A stretch of 64,000 nt of DNA from Adineta steineri. Taxonomy: Eukaryota > Rotifera > Eurotatoria > Adinetida > Adinetidae. Position 1 is the first letter of the stretch. The number at the start of each line of letters is the position of its first letter. Of the stretch, positions 36,331-48,056 are shown in pieces. The DNA lies in the NCBI GenBank assembly GCA_905250115.1, contig CAJNOI010000038.1, positions 464,308 through 528,307 of the forward strand, in the 5' to 3' direction. A program made the position numbers and the translations under genes. The notes beneath the pieces were generated by a model that was not told the DNA's origin, did not search any database, and saw only the letters and a program-made list of their open reading frames with translations.

Positions 36331-37845
36331 ATGTTCGAAATATCTAAAGAAAGTTTGTAACAATTCGGTCAAACATTGATCGATATAACAAAAGAATAGT
36401 TATATTATGTTTCTTTTTTTCTTTACCAATTTCTTGCTAATTAGTAATGATGTAAAAGAACGTCTTGTGTTTGCTCATTTATTTTTTGTCGAAATACCAA
36501 TTCACTTTTTTCTTTTAATTTCTGCTTTCTTTGTCTGTATATATATATTCCTCTTATATACAATTAACACATATATATATATATTCCGACAAAGTCAATC
36601 ATCATCTGCAGTAGACATAGAAATAGGTGGAAGAAGCTCAGTCAGACATCTGTCAGTTAAATTACTTCATTTCACATTTGCACACGTCAGTTAGAATGAA
36701 AAAAATAAGTACATTGGACTTATGCCTTTTCTTTTTTCTATTTATATTTCATTTCAAGACTGACAAAAGAATAGTTTGATTAACTTTAATTAAAAAATAG
36801 CTCATTCATATAAACTATAGAAACAATTCACATGATAAATTGAAAATAGATAGATGACAGTATTAAATTTATTTAATGATGAAAACTATCATGGAATTTA
36901 GTGAGCCAAACAAGGTTTCTTTTAATAATTATTATTATAATGATGATAATAGCACAACAGTTGGATTCTTTTGATGGACATCACAACAGAATCCATCTTG
37001 AACAAAGGTCATCAGATAATTACTTGGAATAATATACTCTTGTCCAACACACACACACACATATATATGCGGATAATTGAGTGATGAGTGTTCTTGAGTA
37101 TTCTTCCAACGATTTTTTGTTACGTTGTAACTTTCATAATCTGATAATAAATAGTTTGTGTTAAAACAACAATAAGCATTTCCTTTTTTTCTATCTTATA
37201 CGTTTGTTCGATCAATATGATGATGTACAGGACAAAGTAGGTGATGATGTATATATGTATGTAAATGTGGTATTGTCTTTCAAACGCTCATTTTTGTATC
37301 GTACTACAAGCAAAGAAGGAAACAATTCAAATTGATATCTTCCACTTAAGTTCTAATTCATCAAGTGGAAATTTTTTGAACTTTTTCTTTTCTTTTACTT
37401 CTCTTTCCTCTCTCTCTCTCTCTCATCTCATCATTATCAAGAAAGAAGAAAGAAGAAAGATTGCACACTTTTTCTTTCACTCTCTCTCTCTCTGTTTTAA
37501 CAATAGTATACTTGCTTTCGCGTTCTTCCTCTCTTTCTTATTGTGGTTTCTTTGTGCACATATACAAGCATATATACATTTTCTATATCGACGCGTCGTC
37601 ATCAAAGTCGAACCTATCTAATAGAACTTACCTATACAATATAGTAGACATACATACAATGCTCTAGTTTGTGTGTTCTTTCCCTCTCTCTCTCTCTTGC
37701 TCGCTCTCTCTCTCGGTACCTTACATGACATTTTAATATCTACCGACATATAATTTTTGTCCTCTTTTTTAGCGACGGAAGCACAACACCTATGCTATGC
37801 GGTTGTTGTTGTGACGCTGACTAACGTACCATATATATATAACAG
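36331..37845. other. Intergenic with CT microsatellites
   Basis: Two to three (CT)n tracts (about 37409-37425, 37480-37495, 37683-37712) and a TATA-like stretch at about 37831-37840 before the collagen start. No gene seen. Confidence 0.5.
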
Positions 37846-37941
37846 TTGCTGTCTATTGCTGTGCTCAATTGGTCAATAATTATACATATATACAGACGCT
37901 TATTTAAACATCAATACATTAATCTTCTAATATTACTAGAC

Positions 37942-40900
37942 ATGCCGATCGATAAGAGAAAAATGATGAATATTACCAATTATCATACATGGATGCCAAC
38001 AATGAGTTTTCCTACAAATAAAATATATTTATTTCTAATACTTACTTCACTTGCTTGGAATGCATATAATACACATCAATATCAAGTTTTAGTTGAACGT
38101 CAAATAAAATTAGAGAATATAATTGCAGAAATCTTACCATCTTCATTATCATTACAGTCTTCAAATCAAATACAAATAACACCAACATCATCATCATCGA
38201 TTGAACAATGGTTGACAAAGGCTCTTCAATTTATTACACAATTCACATTAAAAGATGTAACAAGCAATACCAGCAGTCATACAATTGGTCAACCAAATAT
38301 AGTAAGTCTTATATTTTTTGGAAATGCTCTCTGAGAGCCTTGACACTTGCATAGTCATATATATATGGATATATATATATCTATATGTGGTTCTTGTCAA
38401 GGTCGTACTCGTTTATTTCAAACATGCATAACAAATTAAACGAGACGATAAAAGCTCACTAAGTGCTTCTGCTTGTCGAACATCAAAGGTTAACGATAAA
38501 AAGCTTCTGCTCTAACTTTGACACATTATGTTGAGAACAACTAACAATTTATTGTTAGAATTTTCTTCTTTTTTCCCCACTTTTATAATTGTCGATTTAA
38601 GAATAGAATTTCCATAAGAAAGAAGATTTAATTTGATGCAAAAAAATTGAACAGGTTCATCGAAACAAAAGGAAATTGATACTCTTGTCTTTGCTCGTTT
38701 TTCATTTAATTTATGTTCATCTATGCTTTTCACTTTCGAGATTAGAGTAAATATCATCTTAGTTGCTAATCATCATCATCATCGACTAAGTGATTTAGTA
38801 TATCTTAGCATGTCAAATATTTTGTTTAAAATAAACGAACAAATATCTTATCTTTCATTTATCATCAATATCAAATTGACATGAACACCAAGGCTTTTTT
38901 GTCATCTTTTCAATAAACATCTCTACACATAAATTCTTACATTCTCATTACTTAAAGTGGTAGACACTGGGGTCATAAAATGACGATGAAAAGAGTATAT
39001 ATATACATCACTTTAAATCGTTGAGTGGATGAACACATACATACTCAAAAAGTTTTTAGTACGCAATGATGATGATGATGATGATGATGTCTACTTTTTA
39101 AAAATGAACGTGTGTTCATGCACTTTACATAAAACAGAATACATAAAGACAACTAAGGAATTATCGTTATGACACTTTTTCGTTCTTCAATCAATAATTG
39201 ATGTTTGTAAGATATAGACGTTTGATACATTAGAACTTAAAAATCAAGTTATGAAACAGCTAGTCAAAAAAAACATTTCAATACATAACTATATTAATGA
39301 AAGATTAAAAACAACTTATAGTTCTAATTAAATTCATGCTTATACATCGATGAGTTTTCTTATAAGGCGCACTGTGAATCTTTTGTTTCTAATTTTTTGC
39401 ATTTTTCAAAGAAACAAAATTGATATAACCTTCTTGATTCATTGTAACAAGTAATTATTCTAACAAAAAAAAGAAGTTCTTTGAACATGTCCCTGACTAA
39501 AATCTAATCTCAAGCAACCATGAGAAACTTCTAAGGTAGCTATATAACGAGTGTTTTTTAATTTTGTGCAACTCACGTAACTAATTATTGAGGTTGTAAC
39601 TTTAGATTCAGACCTTTTATATTTCTCTCCTCTCACCTTACAGACACTTGTCCTTAACAGCACTTCTATTACTTCATATAATTTGCTATGAAAGTCACTT
39701 ATAAAATCTCATTATGATTAAATCAGATGCACTAACATGACCATAAATGATTCAAAACAAGTATAACCAATAAAAAAAAGAAAATTTGATAAATCTTGTT
39801 TTTTCTTCTTCTCGATTTAAATAAATTTCATTTTATTTAAAAAGTAAAAAAATAGTTTAATAACCATATCGATCGCGACCGTGACAATGAACGAGAATTA
39901 ATGGTCACATAGATCATAGTTTTGTTAAAATTTGTATATGAGTTACTTCGTTCATTTTAATTTATTTCATTAAATCTATATAACCGAATCGTATAGATAA
40001 ATTTGAAAATGAATATAAAAAAAACACGAGACGAATAATATATATGATACTGTTAACAACTATCGGTCTTTTTCTTACTGTTTCATCTTGTTATACACAC
40101 TTTTTCACCTACATCTTTCTATAGTAAAATCAATACTGACATATACATAATGCATTTACTTATTGTTCTTTCTTTACAATTAACCTTTCACTTGCATTAC
40201 ATATATGAGTTATTCAAGTATATAAAAAAAGAGTAAGAACTTCCATTAATATATTATAGATTTCGATAAGTTTACTTTATCGTAAATCGAACTATACCCT
40301 TTTTTGTTCACGGAACATCCATGCATTCTAAAAATGCTGTTATTAGTTAGAAAGCTTTCATATGAAATTGTTTTGTATGTTTCAATTAAGTCATAAATAT
40401 AACGGAACATTTTTCCTCGTTCATTAATATTTCTTATTAACATTATAATACTAAATGGAGTGTCAATGACACTCAATACTATGAGCAGTAGTAGTAGATT
40501 AATGTAATATTAACAATAGGCTTGAATTAACAATATAATTTACATTGAATAATTCATGTGACTTTCTAAATTTGATTACTGAATATTTTATTCGGCAAAG
40601 GTTTGATAGTGATAATGGAATTGAAAAGATTAATAAATAGATTTTCTTTTCAGTCAGTACTTAATTCGATTTAACTTTAATATTGTCTATATGAATATTA
40701 AAATGATTCTATTGTTGTAAATTTGTAATGATTGATAGCGAACAAACTTCTTTTTTTTATAGTATTCTAATAGATTATTGACATTACATTATGAAGAAAG
40801 CGAGGAGAACTGGACTTTATTAATGTATCGTTGAAGTTGAGCGCGTAATGACGAATTTGACCTTATCGAGCTATCAAAAAGTGGTCTGATTTCGAGGTTT

Positions 40901-43667
40901 CTTTTATCACGAAACATTTATTTCATTGTTATCAAGAACATTATGTTCATTGAATGATGTAACATATTTTATATTTGTATATAAGAAAGAACATGACAAA
41001 ATAATAGTGATGAAAAACAACATATTGATTAACCTGAAATGACCTTTTTTTTTGCCATTCATTGAATCAATGATAATCTTATCTTTTCTGTTTTATTCAT
41101 TCTATATAATAATTAAATGGATGTCTACTAAGATTTATTTTTTATTCGCAATTTAAAATTTAAATTGACATATCGAATGATAACTATTACATATAAATCA
41201 TAAAAAAAAACTTTTATTTCATCTTTTTTAAAATAGAGTATCATACGTCAACGACGAAATGTTCAAGAATCGCAACAAAATAATTGTTTATGTCCTCCAG
41301 GTAGGAACTTATAATTTGTCAATTTGTTTTATATTGATTTATGAGTATTTTATAGGTCCTAAAGGAGAAAAAGTATGTTTTATATTTGAATTTCTATGCA
41401 TTACAATAGTATTTTTAACTGTAGGGTGATCGAGGCTTTGCCGGATTTCCTGTAAGATATTCATTATCGAATAGTTTTACAAAGAAAAAGTATATTTATT
41501 AATTTTTATAGGGTGAAATGGGACCCAAAGGCGAACGAGGTTATCCAGGTTCAATTGTTTGGAATGGTGTAAAGGTACGTATTTTCTATTTTATATAATA
41601 ATAATAATTATAAAATATTCTAAATTAATTAACGAAAAATAAGTGATATTCTCAATTAATTTAGGGTGAAAAAGGCGAACCAGGCCGTGGTGGAGAGGTA
41701 GAACGTTCAGTGTCATCGTCTCAAATGAAACATATTCAAGGTCCACCTGGTCCACCTGGCCCACCTGGTATAGCAGGACCTAAAGGTGATATAGGCCCTG
41801 CTGGTCACAACGGCATTGGTGAAACTGGACCACCAGGACAAGATGTATGTTCATTTATATTTCAAACATATTTAAATTTTCTTTTTTTTTCTGCTCTATT
41901 CTAGGGTTTACCAGGCGAGAAGGTGCGTATCTATATTTATCTATAGACATAAGAATTTGAACGTAGGAAAAGACTATAGTTTGAGATGAGAAAATAGGAA
42001 CAGCAATAAGAAAGAGAACCATGTAACGCCTAATCTTCATTTATTAATAATTTCTTTTGTATTTTTATATTGATATGCTTTATACAATTCTGTAAAGCTT
42101 TCATTTGTTCATAATTGATGTTCCTCTCCGCTTTAGCATATTTCATAGCCTTATTCTCGGTTATTTTCGGTTGCATGTTCCCATTGCTATTCGTATATCT
42201 GCTTATCTGAATCAATATCATTTGTTATGTTGTAATCTATTTTTGAATACAGGGTGAAAAAGGCAGTCGAGGTCCTATTCTTCGGCCTAAAATGCGCCGA
42301 TTTGTTGTTTTAAAAGGCGATGTTGGACCACCAGGCGTTAAAGGAGAACGTGGTGATTCTATACTTGGACCAAAAGGTGATCGTGGTTCTCCTGGTTTAC
42401 CTGGAAGGTAAAATAAATAATAATATTATTGTTTTATTTATTTATGAGATTATTTTGGATTTTTGTAGTCCAGGAACTTCTGGACAAAATGGCCGTGATG
42501 GTGTTGATGGACAAAAAGGTGAAATGGGTTATCAAGGGCCACCAGGAAAAAAAGTAAGATAGGATTTCTAATTAACAAAAAGATAAATAATTTCTGTCTT
42601 TCTGATTTGAAGGGTGATCGTGGTGGAAAAGGTGAACCAGGATATATTCAAAAAGTTGATTTTAATTCAACACATATCGTTATGATGGGTCCACCTGGTC
42701 TTCCAGGACCAAAAGTAAGAGAAATTCTCAGAATAATTATTATTTTCATCTACTATTATGTAATAGGGACGCATTGGTCTTCCTGGTCAACCTGGATATA
42801 ATGGAGAAAAAGGTGATCGCGGAGAAACTGGTCAGATGGTAATTATATAGTTTTTTTTTCAAAGAGAATAGAACGAAATTAATTTTGAAAAAAAAACTAA
42901 TTATTTAAATTAAAAATTTTACTTTTAGGGAATTTCCGGATCAAAAGGAGATATTGGGCCACCTGGATTTAAGGCAAGTTATTAAAAATATATTAGATTT
43001 TAGTATAATTCTCAATTATTATAGGGCGACAAAGGTGATCAAGGCAAAGGAGAAAAAGGAGATCGAGGTGCAATGGGTTTACCTGGCTATTCAATGGTAA
43101 GAATAATAAAACTCTAAAATATGTTCATATTAGGTATTTCAGAATATGCATGAAACGCATAAAAAACGTTCGGCGGTATGTATATCTGTTGTAGTTGTCT
43201 GTAAATTGCATGCCGTATATATTGATTGTTGTTTGTATGATAATCTATTTTGTTGTAATAATTAAGAATATATTAGGCGTTGCTGGTTTCCTTTTTACAA
43301 TGTCTTAGAAATCGATCAATAAAAGATCGTAATTATTTTATGATATTTATTTATTTTCATTTCAGGGTAATCGAGGTGACCAAGGTTCACGAGTAAGAAT
43401 AAAGTTTTTATTTATTAAATATTAATCTTCTTTTTATTTAGGGTACACAAGGAGAAAAAGGAGAAAGAGTATGTATTAAAGAAAAATTGTTTTGAAAGGT
43501 TTTATGTACAAAAATTCTTTTAGGGAGAAGAAGGTCGAGAAGGACCACGAGGTTTTCGTGGACGACCAGGTTTACCTGGTCCTGCTGGAATGGATGCATT
43601 ACCATGTCCACGTGAACTATTATCAAATTTCGACAATATGTGTACGTCATGTTGTAAAAAACCATAA
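37942..43667 (+). CDS. Transmembrane (MACIT- or cuticle-like) collagen
   Basis: Exon 1 (37942-38301; an in-frame ATG at 37846 is possible) encodes a short cytoplasmic part, a membrane anchor ([12 protein letters not shown]) and a stem. After a 2.9-kb intron, exon 2 at 41237 begins [12 protein letters not shown], where RQRR is a furin-type site, then CLCPPG. About 15 short exons follow, nearly all starting with a Gly codon and encoding Gly-X-Y repeats ([18 protein letters not shown]) interrupted by short non-collagen breaks. The C-terminus ends in a Cys cluster (MCTSCCKKP), likely an interchain disulfide knot. Type II orientation, stem, furin site and interrupted triple helix resemble nematode cuticle collagens and vertebrate collagens XIII, XXIII and XXV. 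Likely an extracellular matrix or cell-surface trimer. Exon borders inside the repeat were followed by phase; small errors are possible. Confidence 0.85.
38302..41236 (+). other. 2.9-kb first intron of the collagen gene
   Basis: Starts gtaagt and ends aaaatag. It is far longer than other introns in the window. It contains a (GAT)n tract at about 39066-39089, and no coding segment or clear inverted repeat was recognised. It may hold enhancers or an alternative first exon; nothing in the sequence proves either. Confidence 0.6.
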
Positions 43668-45007
43668 GGAATATAACGTAAATTTTTGCTTTAAATAATA
43701 TTTCAAAATCATGAATTTATTTTCTTGTTCTAGTGTGACGAACTTTGAAAATTATCAACGATCTCACTCTTATTCTCCGGTGCTATAATTTTCAACAGTT
43801 ACAAAAGTAGTGGAAGAAGAATTAACTGGAAATACTCGAAATAATTGACACAAATTTTTTTTTCTGTTTTTTATTGTGTTGTCTTTTTGTTTTATGTAAT
43901 GCATGTGTGTGTTTTGTATTATTGTTGTATATAGATTATTCTACAGTAAAATTTGTTCCGATATATAATAACAATAAAAAAAATTATAAATTAGATTTTA
44001 GATCTATTCATTTAACAAGCAACGCTCGTCTAAGGACTCGCTTACCTCTTTCTCGTAGAAATGGTGTTCTACAATGCTACGGGACCTTTTGCTTATATAA
44101 CTTGTACACACTAACATCAGATTCGTATTCCATGACCTCAAAAACCGTTTCGTTAAATCTTATATCAAAAAAAAAGTTTTTTCTTGAAGTATTTTGAAAA
44201 ATTAAAATCTAATTCGAAGTCCCTGCATCGAAATACCTCTAAAAATGTTTTTTTCGAAAAATCGGTCTTCGATGTTTTTTTGACCCTGTGGACACACAAG
44301 CAGGCAATCAGACAATTTATGTTTACTGGACTCTTCTCTACGAGAAAGAGAATAAACAGAAAGTATGAAATATAATTAAAAAAATTGATTATAACAAAAA
44401 TAAAACCATTTTACTTATATACTAATGATGAGAAGTTAGTGAAATTAAAATAATCTTAAACATGTCAAAATGATAATCAATTATTCCAATATATTTAACA
44501 CAATTAATAATTTTTCCATAGGAATATGATATGATCGACTACAAAAGATTTTTTAGAAAGTTGAATATATTTCACCATTTGTTATGGAATTGAATGCATG
44601 AATTATTAAAATAATTGATAACAACAAATATTACAAAGAACTAATCGATAGAAATTACTCATATATTAGATATTGTATAATTTTAAATTTCTATAAAAGA
44701 TTCCATGATAACATCATTCTCGATAAAAATTTGTAGAATAGTAATACAACTAAAATCTCTATTATTTGTTTATAAAGTCATTAATCGTAGATGTTCTCTC
44801 TCGTTGAATAAATTTATCTTTCGGAAATATTCTATCGTTCTTATGAGATTTTTCTCTCTAGAGATAGAAAAAACTGCATTTTTGATAATATACTTGATCC
44901 ACTTTTCAAGTTATATGGTCATTCAAAACGAATGTTAATAACAAAAAATTTCTTAAACAAAAACGTTCCAATCTAACAAAGGTATATAGAATAAAAAAAT
45001 AAAAATG
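43668..45007. other. Intergenic with a 14-bp inverted repeat pair
   Basis: Convergent 3' flanks of the collagen (+) and ankyrin (-) genes. An inverted repeat ctctttctcgtaga at 44046-44059 pairs with tctacgagaaagag at 44337-44350, with cgaaaaa-type sequence between. It may be a degraded MITE. No gene seen. Confidence 0.45.
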
Positions 45008-46200
45008 TTAAAAAACGATTTTAGTAGATGGACGTTGACGTTGAAGTGCATCTAAATTTGGGCTGTTGCTATTTGAAGAACTTTGCTTTTTAGATTTCGA
45101 ACTTTCAATTTCAATTTCAAATCGACTCTTTTCAATACCACTACTTGCTCCTTGTTCTTGTTCCTCTTGATATGCACCTTGTTCATCATATTCACCTTCT
45201 TCAAATTCGCCTTCTTCTTCACGTTGTTCATTTGTTTTCATATCTAATTTATCTCCATGCCACTCTATATCAGCTATGCCACCACGATTTTGTAATTCAT
45301 TTATAGCTTCAGTAGCACTCATTTCCTTTGCCCATGCTAATGGAGTATTACCATTTGAATCCTAAAATATATATATATGTATAAATCAATCTAGTTTTTA
45401 ATTAAAAAAATAAAAGAATTATTTTTCCATACTTTAATATTAACATCGGCACCTTTTGATAAAAGATAGTTTATAATTTCGACGTAATTATGTCCTGCAG
45501 CTAAATGAAGTGGACTCCATCCTGATTGATCTAATGTATTTAATGGTATTTGGCCTTTTTCAACTAATAATTTTACGATATCAAGAAGACCATCATCAAC
45601 AGCATAATGTAATAAATATAGTGCATTTTGATCATCACTATCAGCAAGCATATCAGGTGTTGGTGTAACTCGTGCACCACGATCCATAAGCATTGTTATA
45701 AGTTCTAAATAGATAATATTATTTATTAAATATTTCATAATATTTAATCTTACCAGTATCATTGCTATTCATAGCATCAGCAATAAGACTCATACCACCA
45801 GCCCAATCACAATCAATTTGAGCACCACGTTCTAATAACATTCTTACATTTTGTTTACTACCTCGATTAACAGCTGACATTAATGGAGTCCAACCAAGAC
45901 CATCACGTACTTCTAAATCATCAGCATAATCCAATAATGGTGCTAATAATTCTGGATTATCTATAAAATAAGAAAACAATTGATAGAAAAAATAAATAAA
46001 TAAATATTTGAATTTATTATACCTTGCCATGTTGCATAATGAATAATTGTACATTCGTTTTCATCTGAAGGTACATATGATTTGCATAATGCACGAATCT
46101 GTTCAGCTGTCATATCTCTTAAAGCTGCTCGTAATTCACCTACATCTTGATTTTCAAGAGCTGTTGTTACAGCTTGTTCTTTGGTTACACTTGCACCCAT
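45008..46200 (-). CDS. Ankyrin-repeat protein with acidic C-terminus
   Basis: Four exons (46023-46200, 45754-45960, 45433-45704, 45008-45361) give 336 codons with matching phases. An N-terminal helix pair (MGASVTKEQAVTTALENQDV) precedes about five ankyrin repeats. Examples are GWTPLMSAVNRGSKQNVRML, SGWSPLHLAAGHNYVEIINY and NGNTPLAWAKEM. The tail is rich in Glu/Gln (EEEGEFEEGEYDEQG) and then basic and Ser-rich. MGASVT could be N-myristoylated (Gly at position 2), which is inference. Ankyrin repeats bind other proteins; no catalytic domain is present. I do not recognise a specific orthologue. Confidence 0.85.
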
Positions 46201-46608
46201 TTTTGTTTGAATATATATTTATCTAATATTTGCTTGTTTATATTCAATTACTTCTTTCGTCCTTTCTATATCACGTATTTATAATATTTGTCGCGAGTAA
46301 CTCGTCAGTGATAAAAAAAAACGCAAAACTGAGATATATACACTTCGTGTTGTAATGAAAGGAAAAAAAAGAGAAGAGAAAAAAAAAGAGACCCATGAAT
46401 GTGATCAATATACCACGCATACATTAGACGCTTGTCCGTTTCGTATGCTCATTACTCATATTTTAACATGTAAATCAGTGATGTGTGACGTAGCTTTTTA
46501 CTTTCTCTCTCCTTCATTTATTTTTTTTTGCTATCAAAATAAATCAGCGACGACATTGAGATTGTCATGCACGTATAGCACACAAAGTTATTTAAAAAAA
46601 GTATTGTC
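46201..46608. other. Intergenic, 408 bp
   Basis: Lies between the start of the ankyrin gene and the end of BAG1, both on the minus strand, so it should carry the ankyrin promoter. Nothing else seen. Confidence 0.5.
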
Positions 46609-47557
46609 CTAATGTTTATGAAAAAGATAATGATCATTGGTAGGAAGTTTATAATCATTGCTTCCACCTTGATATGACGTAATAGCAGAAATAACATTCG
46701 ATGAAATATCTGTACGATCCTAAAAAAAAAAGAAAATAAATTATATATATATATAAATAATTATAATAGAAGGAAGAAAAAACAAACGCGAATGAGTGCA
46801 TTGATTTCATTCTTTTTTCTGTAAGCATCATGTGCAGATGGTGTAATATTAATATTCATTGCAATTGATTGAAATGTTTGGAAATCGGAACGACAACGTT
46901 CACTTCGTACATATAAATCATGAAGATATCGTTCATTTTGATTTCGTGGTTCATTTCTCTAATAGATATATATATCAATTAAAAGGAAGTATTACTCATA
47001 AATTAAAAATAGTACATACATGTTGAAAATGTTTAAATTCATTGCAAATAAGTTCAAGTAGTCCATCGATAACTTTCACATCTCTTTCAAGATTTAATAA
47101 ACGTCCAAAATGTTCTTCTTCTGTACCTGTTAACTAAAATAAGAATTATTTTTATAAAACTATATTTATTTTTCGTTGATGTAGCAAACTTTTTCTCCAA
47201 CTAAATTAATATGATTTCCATTAAATATCCCATATTGTTCCAATGATCTATTAGGGGTTTCATGTAAACGTTCTCCTGAAAAAATATATATTATCATAAT
47301 TTCTTTCTACTTATTAAATCTTACCACGATAAAATACTTGTTGATTCATTATTGGTACATGAGTTTTATTTTCAAGATCTTCCATAAGATCTCTGACCAA
47401 AGGTGGTCGTTCCATATGAAAATGAACATCGTATTGGTCAGCACCTATAATAATAAATCATATTCTATATAGGAGATATCTGAATAAAATTATTCGCACC
47501 ATGTGAAACTACAAGATGCAAAATGCGAGGACGATTGTGAATGTCTGTATTTGTCAT
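46609..47557 (-). CDS. BAG1-like cochaperone (ubiquitin-like plus BAG domain)
   Basis: Six exons from ATG 47557 to TAG 46609, about 219 residues, near the length of human BAG1S. The N-terminal half (RILHLVVSHGADQYDVHFHM, VFYRGERLHETPN, SLEQYGIFNGNHINLVGEK) follows the BAG1 ubiquitin-like domain. The rest (LTGTEEEHFGRLLNLERDVK, DGLLELICNEF) is the three-helix BAG domain. All junctions keep phase. BAG1 binds the ATPase domain of Hsp70, acts as a nucleotide exchange factor and links chaperones to the proteasome, in cytosol and nucleus. The helix normally contacting Hsp70 ends with TPSAHDAYRKKNEINALIR; key contacts cannot be confirmed without alignment. Confidence 0.8.
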
Positions 47558-48056
47558 CTTTTTTTGTTAATGTTTAACAAACAAAATGGTACAATTAACG
47601 TTACTTTGGTATCTTTAGCTATTTTTATTTTAGTTTCTATGGAGAAAACAAATGAGTGCTTCAATAGAAAGAATGATGTTATTTTACAGTTAATATTGAA
47701 ATTAAATATTTTATATTTTTCTTTCATGTATTAGTTTGTTTTTAAAAACTGAACTTATATGTGAACGAAGAGGATAGAAATAGACAAGAACTTTCATTTG
47801 TTTTTATTTAGAAAAAAGAAAAGCGGCTAAAGTTAACAATTTAAATGTTAGTTTAACTGCATTTCTTTGCTTTGTATATAAAATGTTGAACTATTCTCCT
47901 TCATCGTTTTTTCTTGTTTACGTTCGATCGCATTTTACACGTATTTCTTTTTTCTTTTTTTCTCTCACAATTTAACAGCATAGAAAGATTAAAAATTATA
48001 CGAATTTTTTTTTCTTTTCGTCATTCGGTATTTATAAAGTCATTTTCAACATATGT
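47558..48056. other. Divergent intergenic region, 499 bp
   Basis: Separates the divergent starts of BAG1 (-) and the proline-rich gene (+). It is AT-rich with T runs and presumably contains both promoters. No motif stands out. Confidence 0.5.
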
